A DNA stretch of 64,000 nucleotides from Saccharibacillus soli (GTDB lineage Bacteria; Bacillota; Bacilli; Paenibacillales; Paenibacillaceae): positions 186,001-250,000 of the forward strand of contig NIOB01000008.1 of the NCBI GenBank assembly GCA_002189105.1. The letters run 5' to 3'. The notes beneath the pieces were generated by a model. That model ran no database searches. It was given only the letters and a program-made list of their open reading frames with translations, and was not told where the DNA came from. Of this stretch, positions 59,292-64,000 are shown one piece after another; positions within the stretch are counted from its first letter, which is position 1; each line of letters starts with the position of its first letter. The translations under genes were made by a program, and so were the position numbers.

Positions 59292-60305
59292 TTATTCACC
59301 CAGGAAACTTTTTTCGATCAGCTTCAGTTGGGCTTCCAGGGAGATCGGATCATTATAGAAGGAACCCTTGGGGTCCATCCAGAATACCCGGTTATTCTTA
59401 ACGGCATCCAGCGACTTCCACACCGAACTCTTGTAGACGACATTGGCGTCTCCATCGTCCCATCCCCAGTTGCTGGTAAAGATATAATCGCCTGCGTAAT
59501 CGGGCAGCTTCTCCAGTGACAAGTCACCGCCGAAGCCTTCCCCGTCAATCAAAGTCTCACGGATGATGTCGGGCGCTTTTAAGCCCAGATCATCATATAG
59601 AATCTCACCGCCCCGTCCGCCCTTATTGCCCCAGGCGTAGATGCCTTTGGCATAGGGCTGAAGAATCGAGACTGTACGGTCGCCCACTACAGCCTGGATC
59701 TTGGGCTTGATCTCGGCAATTTTCGCCTCCCATTGATCGACCCACTCCTGCGCCTCGGCTTCCTTGCCCGTGATCTTGCCAAACTCCAACAGCAGCTCCT
59801 GCGGAGGCAGTGCTCCGTATTTCAGCCGCACCACCGGAGCGATCTTCTGCAATTGTTCGTAGTTCTCGGGTTCCAGATAGTCGAACGCGATAATCAGATC
59901 GGGATTCTGCGCCAGAATCTTCTCAGCCGATGGAGGGCTGCCCAGATCGGTCACTTTGTCCAGCATCCCCTTGTGGTACGGATTTTGCAGCGAATCACGA
60001 ATGGCCGCGACCGGCTGCACGCCAAGTGCCAACAGATCGCCGATCGAGCTGCCCGTCAGATCGATAATCCGTTGGGGATGGGCGGGAATGGTCACATCGC
60101 CCAGACTGTCGCGGTAGACCCGCGTTGCCGATTGTTGGGCATCGCCGCCCGCCTTTTCGGCAGAAACCGTCTTCTCCGTCGTACCCGCTGCCCCCTGGGA
60201 TGTACTCGAACCTGCTGTAGGACTGCCCGCACCTGAACAGGCACTCAATACCAAAATCCCGCATAACGCCATCATCACCATGATGGCGGATGTTCTTTTT
60301 CTCAT
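59292..60305 (-). CDS. Iron-siderophore-binding lipoprotein from internal start
   Basis: ATG 60305 is preceded by GGGGGAGAGAACTGCCG and begins MRKRTSAIMVMMALCGILVL, a signal peptide ending in the lipobox LSAC (Cys23), then a Ser/Gly/Thr linker. The 337-residue product has the type III binding-protein fold: PAHPQRIIDLTGSSIGDLLAL, NPDLIIAFDYLEPENYEQLQKIAP (here NPDLIIAFDYLEPENYEQL) and a final VWKSLDAVKNNRVFWMDP. It would deliver a ferric siderophore to an ABC importer not in this window. It shares the frame and stop of the AraC fusion frame but has its own Fur-type promoter. The convergent terminator follows. Confidence 0.8.
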   Translation of the reverse strand: MRKRTSAIMVMMALCGILVLSACSGAGSPTAGSSTSQGAAGTTEKTVSAEKAGGDAQQSATRVYRDSLGDVTIPAHPQRIIDLTGSSIGDLLALGVQPVAAIRDSLQNPYHKGMLDKVTDLGSPPSAEKILAQNPDLIIAFDYLEPENYEQLQKIAPVVRLKYGALPPQELLLEFGKITGKEAEAQEWVDQWEAKIAEIKPKIQAVVGDRTVSILQPYAKGIYAWGNKGGRGGEILYDDLGLKAPDIIRETLIDGEGFGGDLSLEKLPDYAGDYIFTSNWGWDDGDANVVYKSSVWKSLDAVKNNRVFWMDPKGSFYNDPISLEAQLKLIEKSFLGE

Positions 60306-61262
60306 CGGCAGTTCTCTCCCCCGGCTCAAATGATAATGTTTCTCAACGCTTTCGCCATTGTAGCATCGCCGATTTGCCCCTACAAGGGCAGATTTCGGAT
60401 AGAGAAGAGGCAATTCTGGTACGGAGAATCCTTGCGCCATCAGCGCTTTGTAACGAACAGGCGGCATCCCGTAGTGTTTCTTGAATACCCGGCCGAAGCT
60501 ATGGGCATCCGGGTAGCCGCAGCGTTCCGCCACCTGTTGAACCGACAGCTCATACCGATGCAGGTCATCGGCGGCACGCTCCATACGGACATGGGCCAGC
60601 ACGCGCATGGGACTTGCGTTCAACCGCCGCTTGAACACTTTGCCCAGCAGACTGACGCTGCATCCAAAACGCTCCGCCAACTCTTCGAGGGTTACGGGTT
60701 CCGCACAGTGACGGTGCATGTACCGCAGCACTTGATCCAGCAGATCCGGCTGCTCAAGCTCGCTCTGGCGCAGACGCATCTGGCGCATCAATTCATGCTG
60801 GAAGGCAGCAAGCATGGAACGTGCGTGGAGTCGATCCAGGGGATCTTGGCTGTGCCAGTCCTCAAGGAGCTGTTCCGCCAGGCCATGCAGCTCGGCTGGG
60901 AACAGCGGAGTAAAGAGATACTGCGCGGTAAATGGGTTCGCTTCCTGAAGCTGCTGCCGGAGCCGCCTGGAGAGCGGAAGCATCAATTCGCCGCGATACA
61001 AGATCATCAGGTATTCGGAGTGTTCCTTCGCTGACAGATGAAGCCGGGTTCCTTTTCCCCCATGAATCAATTGATTGCCTGTCAGTTCCGTCTGCCAATC
61101 ATTCAGCCGCAAGCCAAGCCGCCCATGCCGAACCAGGATGAATGCACTCGCAGGAAGCCGATAATCGAGAGGTTCCCCATCCGCCTCCAAAATGTTCAGC
61201 CGTACGTCTTGAAGCTTGACTGCCGCGTTCGCCCAGAGGCGAATCTGTTCGTCCCCTATCAC
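59292..61262 (-). CDS. AraC regulator fused in frame to a siderophore-binding lipoprotein
   Basis: The open frame runs uninterrupted for 656 codons from GTG 61262 (AGGGAG five bases upstream). Residues 1-170 are a cupin-like sensor. Residues 175-285 are an AraC DNA-binding domain (TLEELAERFGCSVSLLGKVFK; AERCGYPDAHSFGRVFKKHYG). Residues 320-656 are a ferric-siderophore-binding protein that begins with its own signal peptide and lipobox. Btr/YbbB of Bacillus also joins an AraC domain to such a binding domain, but without an export signal in between. Here the join contains a promoter, Fur box and ribosome site, so two products are likely: the regulator (or fusion) and a separate lipoprotein. Confidence 0.7.
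   Translation of the reverse strand: MIGDEQIRLWANAAVKLQDVRLNILEADGEPLDYRLPASAFILVRHGRLGLRLNDWQTELTGNQLIHGGKGTRLHLSAKEHSEYLMILYRGELMLPLSRRLRQQLQEANPFTAQYLFTPLFPAELHGLAEQLLEDWHSQDPLDRLHARSMLAAFQHELMRQMRLRQSELEQPDLLDQVLRYMHRHCAEPVTLEELAERFGCSVSLLGKVFKRRLNASPMRVLAHVRMERAADDLHRYELSVQQVAERCGYPDAHSFGRVFKKHYGMPPVRYKALMAQGFSVPELPLLYPKSALVGANRRCYNGESVEKHYHLSRGRELPMRKRTSAIMVMMALCGILVLSACSGAGSPTAGSSTSQGAAGTTEKTVSAEKAGGDAQQSATRVYRDSLGDVTIPAHPQRIIDLTGSSIGDLLALGVQPVAAIRDSLQNPYHKGMLDKVTDLGSPPSAEKILAQNPDLIIAFDYLEPENYEQLQKIAPVVRLKYGALPPQELLLEFGKITGKEAEAQEWVDQWEAKIAEIKPKIQAVVGDRTVSILQPYAKGIYAWGNKGGRGGEILYDDLGLKAPDIIRETLIDGEGFGGDLSLEKLPDYAGDYIFTSNWGWDDGDANVVYKSSVWKSLDAVKNNRVFWMDPKGSFYNDPISLEAQLKLIEKSFLGE
60331..60385 (-). 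promoter_or_regulatory. Internal promoter with Fur box before the lipoprotein
   Basis: On the minus strand TTGTAG (60380-60385), 17 bases and TGC-TACAAT (-10 at 60357-60362, extended -10) form a promoter. TGATAATGTTTCTCA (60331-60345, plus-strand reading) matches 13 of 15 positions of the Bacillus Fur site TGATAATNATTATCA. It lies between the -10 and the ribosome site. Iron repression is therefore likely. Confidence 0.6.
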
Positions 61263-61281
61263 TTTGCTCCCTGCCCCCCTG

Positions 61282-61830
61282 CTAGATTTCTAGCCGCTCT
61301 CGCATCATCTTCATGATCTGCCGCGTCGTATTCACATTTCTCACGGTCATCTGGGCATACAGCTTCGAGCCGATCAGCTTGTTCATGCCGCTGCGCGATG
61401 CGTCTTCCCGACTGACGGAGTAGAGCAGAGCACGCGGGGCAGCGATCAATGTCCCTACGCCTGGCGTGAGCGGAAGCGCAGACTGGGCGTAAGCTTCGTC
61501 CATCTCGTCCCAGAGGAAAAAGACGTCACTCTTCATCTCTTCCCCATTGCTCCAGTGCTCCGGCAGCAGTCTAAAGATGGCCTCCATCTCGTCCAGACTG
61601 CGCACCAGCACCCGGATCGACAAGCCAAATGTCTGCTCAATCGCGGCTTCAAGCACAGCAGGCAGCTCTGTCTGCGGAACACTTTTTGTGACAAAGATGA
61701 TATTGCCCGAGTTGATGTACGTCTTCACCTGTTCCATACCCACGTCTTCAAAAGCCGCTTTGAGCCTCTTCATATCGACCTTGTTGTTGCCACCCACATT
61801 AATTCCTCGCAGCAGCGCCGCATAGATCAT
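61282..61830 (-). CDS. DUF1697-domain protein
   Basis: The 182-residue protein starts at ATG 61830, behind AAGGGAGAG. It has the DUF1697 signature MIYAALLRGINVGGNNKVDM at the N-terminus, followed by TYINSGNIIF and the C-terminal MTVRNVNTTRQIMKMM. The family is widespread, cytoplasmic and of unknown function. It lies 19 bases upstream of the AraC fusion gene on the same strand with no terminator between, so the two are probably co-transcribed. Confidence 0.85.
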   Translation of the reverse strand: MIYAALLRGINVGGNNKVDMKRLKAAFEDVGMEQVKTYINSGNIIFVTKSVPQTELPAVLEAAIEQTFGLSIRVLVRSLDEMEAIFRLLPEHWSNGEEMKSDVFFLWDEMDEAYAQSALPLTPGVGTLIAAPRALLYSVSREDASRSGMNKLIGSKLYAQMTVRNVNTTRQIMKMMRERLEI

Positions 61831-61992
61831 GATCGTCTCTCCCTTATCGTTCAGCTTTGGCTGCTCTATCTTCCAGCCCACTTATCCCCTAGCCTACTTA
61901 TCTCCTAGCATACTATAGATCGAAATGAATACGCATCGTAAATAAAACCGGGCCAGGCTGCTGCAAGCACCCTATCTAATTCATCCACGACA

Positions 61993-62029
61993 AACAAGAC
62001 CTCCACGTGGGATGCGGAGGTCTTGTTCG
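61993..62029. terminator. Terminator hairpin downstream of the SDR gene
   Basis: AACAAGACCTCC (61993-62004) pairs perfectly with GGAGGTCTTGTT (62016-62027). The T tract on the minus strand is interrupted (TTGTTTG). Confidence 0.6.
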
Positions 62030-62044
62030 CTTTGCTTTATTGAA

Positions 62045-63019
62045 TTATTTGTCCATCAGATCCACGCCCGTCAGCTCAACCGACAGATCCCACAGCCGCT
62101 TGGCTTCTTGAGGATCAACGGCGTAGGCCTTCACTCCAACTCGTTCCCCGCTCTCTGGTGCCATCTCCGCGATGTCGCAATCTTCGCAGTAGACGCCGCC
62201 TTTGCCTTCAAGCTGCGGAGAAGTGGCTGCCCAGACCTGGGTGGCTGCGCCCTGCTCCGGCGTCTTGAACGCCGGGTTGATGTTGCCGGCTTCATCGATC
62301 CACTTCAGAGCAAGCATCTCGTCGCGTCCCATATGCCGCTGAAGCGGAGTCAGAATCCCGCCTGGATGAACCGCAAAAGCACGTACGCCATGCGCAGCCC
62401 CCAGGCGATCCAGCTCAACCGCAAATAACGAATTGGCTGTCTTCGACTGCCCATACGCTTCAAACTTCACATAGTTGCCTTCAAAGTTCAGATTGTCCCA
62501 GCGAATCGGCGACATATGATGACCTGTGGAAGAAGTCGAGACGACACGCGCTCCTTCTCCTGCGACCAGCAGCGGCCATAGCCGGGCAATCAGCGCAAAA
62601 TGCCCCAGGTGATTGGTCGCAAATTGCAGTTCCCAACCCGGGCCTACCCGCGTTTCCGGGCTGGCCATCACGCCTGCGTTCAGAATAGCCAGGTCGATGC
62701 TGCGTCCGCTCGCCAGCATGCGATCCGCGAAGGCCCGGACACTATCAAGATCCGTCAGATCCAACGTTTCCACTTCAACCTGCTCAACACCAGCCAATGC
62801 CTCCTGTGCGGCTTCCGGACGTCGGGCCGGTACAATCACGCGTGCTCCCGCTTTTACCAGTGCCTTCGTCGTTTCCAATCCCAGACCCGAATACCCGCCC
62901 GTAACCAAGGCCAGCTTGCCGGATAGATCTATACCTTGCAGCACGTCCTCTGCGGTACTGCGAAGGCCAAATCCGGAACCGATCTTATGCTGCGGGGTTT
63001 GGACATATGTTTGTTCCAT
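62045..63019 (-). CDS. SDR oxidoreductase, retinol-dehydrogenase-like
   Basis: The 324-residue protein is taken from ATG 63019 (MEQTYVQT), nine bases after AAGGAG; the upstream frame lacks support. It has VTGGYSGLGLETTKAL, an Arg-rich VPARRPEAAQEAL that favours NADP(H), LAILNAGVMASPE, the NHLGHFAL helix and a modified active site in which EAYGQSKTANSLFAVEL supplies Tyr and Lys. The size and motifs fit the atypical SDR/retinol-dehydrogenase group. The substrate is unknown. A perfect 16-bp palindrome 63 bases upstream may be its operator. Confidence 0.85.
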   Translation of the reverse strand: MEQTYVQTPQHKIGSGFGLRSTAEDVLQGIDLSGKLALVTGGYSGLGLETTKALVKAGARVIVPARRPEAAQEALAGVEQVEVETLDLTDLDSVRAFADRMLASGRSIDLAILNAGVMASPETRVGPGWELQFATNHLGHFALIARLWPLLVAGEGARVVSTSSTGHHMSPIRWDNLNFEGNYVKFEAYGQSKTANSLFAVELDRLGAAHGVRAFAVHPGGILTPLQRHMGRDEMLALKWIDEAGNINPAFKTPEQGAATQVWAATSPQLEGKGGVYCEDCDIAEMAPESGERVGVKAYAVDPQEAKRLWDLSVELTGVDLMDK

Positions 63020-63081
63020 GTCGAAATCGCTCCTTTGTTTAAAAAGTGATCGTTCACCTGATGCTAATCCCACTTTACCAA

Positions 63082-63097
63082 TTAGAGTTCACTCTAA
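63082..63097. promoter_or_regulatory. Perfect palindrome, probable TetR-type operator
   Basis: TTAGAGT-TC-ACTCTAA is a 7-2-7 perfect inverted repeat upstream of the SDR gene. A smaller GTGA-TCGT-TCAC repeat lies nearby, just upstream of the SDR start. No regulator gene is adjacent within the window. Confidence 0.5.
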
Positions 63098-63206
63098 GTC
63101 AAGCGAAGAGAAAAAAAGACCCTAAAACCCGTTCAAGAAGGCTTTTCACACTTATTTACATGTTGGATACAATTCGGTTCAAAGACCGATACATTCGGGA
63201 GTTAAG

Positions 63207-63254
63207 ATGATTGCAGAACAAGAAAACGAGAAGATGAAGGAGATGGATGATTGA
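63207..63254 (+). CDS. Possible 15-residue upstream ORF coupled to the secreted-protein gene
   Basis: GGGAG lies six bases before ATG 63207. The ORF reads MIAEQENEKMKEMDD and its TGA overlaps the ATG of the next gene (TGATG). The arrangement would allow translational coupling. It could also be chance in a leader. Confidence 0.3.
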   Translation: MIAEQENEKMKEMDD

Positions 63255-63790
63255 TGCGTTATTCCCAATGGATCACAGCTGCCCTCGCCGCAGGCGTAAT
63301 TTTGACAGGAACGGTGTCGGCTCAACCCGCTTCAGCCGCTGCTGGCAAAGCCGCCGTTACAACTCCCGCAGTCGCGTCGCAAAAACAGAATTTCACCGTA
63401 AGTGATGTGAACTATTCGGCGGCTCAATATAAGAGCATTGTCAAAGCCTATGCCGCTTTTGATGGCTTTGAGACGCCTTACGTGCCGAGTCGCATGATTA
63501 CCGGCGATTCCTTCAAAAAAGTGGGCGTTACCGGTGACAGCGTCACATTCTTCTTCAAATACATGCGAGTATCCGTATCGGCTCGTGACGATTCCTACAG
63601 CTACAAAGGCACAACGGTTATCCTGCCCAACTCGAATAACGTCAAGGGCAAATGGTACAAGATTGATGGCATGGACATGCTGACCTTCCCGCTGAATGAT
63701 CGGTTCGTGACCATCTATGCGCCTTATCATTCCCTGAGCAAAACCAAGCTGGAGCATGTCGCCGTCGATGTCACGCGCTACCAGCCTTGA
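63254..63790 (+). CDS. Secreted protein of unknown function
   Basis: The 178-residue protein is taken from ATG 63254, with AAGGAG about eleven bases upstream. The signal peptide ends near QPASAAAG (about residue 30). The mature domain contains NFTVSDVNYSAAQYKSIVKA, FFFKYMRVSVSARDDSYS and VKGKWYKIDGMDMLTFPLNDRF, seen as GKWYKIDGMDMLTF. It appears beta-rich and has no cysteines. I do not recognise a family. It is followed by a strong terminator. Confidence 0.65.
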   Translation: MRYSQWITAALAAGVILTGTVSAQPASAAAGKAAVTTPAVASQKQNFTVSDVNYSAAQYKSIVKAYAAFDGFETPYVPSRMITGDSFKKVGVTGDSVTFFFKYMRVSVSARDDSYSYKGTTVILPNSNNVKGKWYKIDGMDMLTFPLNDRFVTIYAPYHSLSKTKLEHVAVDVTRYQP

Positions 63791-63847
63791 TTCAGCGGAC
63801 ACGGCCTAGGAACTTTCAAAAACCTAAATTCCAAAAATCCTAAACGT

Positions 63848-63890
63848 AAAGAACCCCACTGCACCTGAACGGGCATTTGGGGTTCTTTTT
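63848..63890. terminator. Terminator after the secreted-protein gene
   Basis: AAAGAACCCCA (63848-63858) pairs perfectly with TGGGGTTCTTT (63878-63888), then TT. It can also serve the kinase gene on the minus strand. Confidence 0.82.
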
Positions 63891-63918
63891 CGTCCAAGCT
63901 TAGGGTTGTACACCTTCT

Positions 63919-64000
63919 CTACTCGTCGTCCTCTTCCATGCTCGCCTGTACGCCGGAAGGAAGCGACAGCGTAAATCGTGCTCCACCCAGCGGGGAACGT
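63919..64000 (-). CDS. C-terminus of a sensor histidine kinase (truncated by window edge)
   Basis: The last 26 codons read RSPLGGARFTLSLPSGVQAS and MEEDDE before TAG at 63919-63921. GGARFTLSLP is the typical final strand of a HATPase_c domain in OmpR-type kinases. The rest lies outside the window. Confidence 0.6.
   Translation of the reverse strand, partial: RSPLGGARFTLSLPSGVQASMEEDDE

Noticed and set aside
1-64000. CRISPR arrays, tRNA or rRNA genes, prophage or integrase genes
   Set aside because: No regularly spaced repeats, cloverleaf with CCA-type ends, ribosomal RNA sequence or recombinase motifs were seen anywhere in the window.

Overview
The window looks like chromosomal DNA from a Gram-positive Bacillota member of the Paenibacillaceae (Paenibacillus or Saccharibacillus type). 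The evidence is GC-rich coding sequence (roughly mid-50s by eye), strong AGGAGG ribosome sites, frequent TTG and GTG starts, YesMN-type two-component regulation of a sugar ABC transporter, copper-amine-oxidase 'stalk' domains on secreted proteins, a RsbQ homologue and a Bacillus-type Fur box. I see no rRNA, tRNA, CRISPR array, integrase or intact transposon.

Layout, left to right. 1-4.5 kb: a truncated secreted protein, an ECF sigma/anti-sigma pair and a divergent chemoreceptor. 4.5-8.4 kb: an SDR and an Atu4866-type protein facing an AraC regulator, then a PRD-like protein divergent from a LacI regulator. 8.7-13.2 kb: a cell-wall amidase and an alkylation-repair block (AdaA, AlkA, Ogt). 13.2-19.7 kb: M20 peptidase, membrane protein, cyclase-family hydrolase, O-methyltransferase divergent from a LysR regulator with an apparent ATC start, and a PAF-acetylhydrolase-like protein. 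19.8-21.5 kb: a two-gene RNA-repair cassette (kinase-HD plus RNA ligase). 21.7-28.7 kb: a PilZ protein and a sugar ABC operon (binding protein, two permeases, YesM, YesN) with a cre-like site on its promoter. 28.9-31.7 kb: an amino-acid permease followed by an AT-rich islet holding a metalloprotease fragment and a lipoprotein. 31.7-36.0 kb: HD hydrolase, MORN-repeat protein, hydrolase, TerC protein, FMN reductase. 36.2-39.0 kb: a chemoreceptor/BMP-lipoprotein operon. 39.5-41.4 kb: a RsbQ-like hydrolase with a RsbP-type PAS-GGDEF cyclase. 41.7-49.6 kb: a 1683-residue GH81 glucanase with six discoidin-like modules, then GNAT, hydrolase and stalk-domain genes. 49.7-53.9 kb: an AHSA1/ArsR/FhuF-like operon with its operator, an FGE-fold protein and an acetoin-reductase-like SDR. 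54.1-59.2 kb: metN-metI-luxS-SDR-metQ-mtnN, a methionine-uptake and activated-methyl-cycle cluster. 59.3-64.0 kb: an AraC regulator fused in frame to a siderophore-binding lipoprotein with an internal Fur-box promoter, a DUF1697 protein, an SDR, a secreted protein and the end of a histidine kinase.

The observations I rate highest are: (1) the RsbQ-type hydrolase paired with a PAS-GGDEF output, where B. subtilis has a PAS-phosphatase; (2) the kinase-HD/RNA-ligase pair; (3) the AraC-lipoprotein reading-frame fusion carrying its own Fur-like promoter; (4) a 110-bp imperfect palindrome and a terminator-like structure between metI and luxS, with SDR genes around the cluster; (5) the ATC start of the LysR gene. 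All function calls come from reading motifs by eye; no database search was possible.
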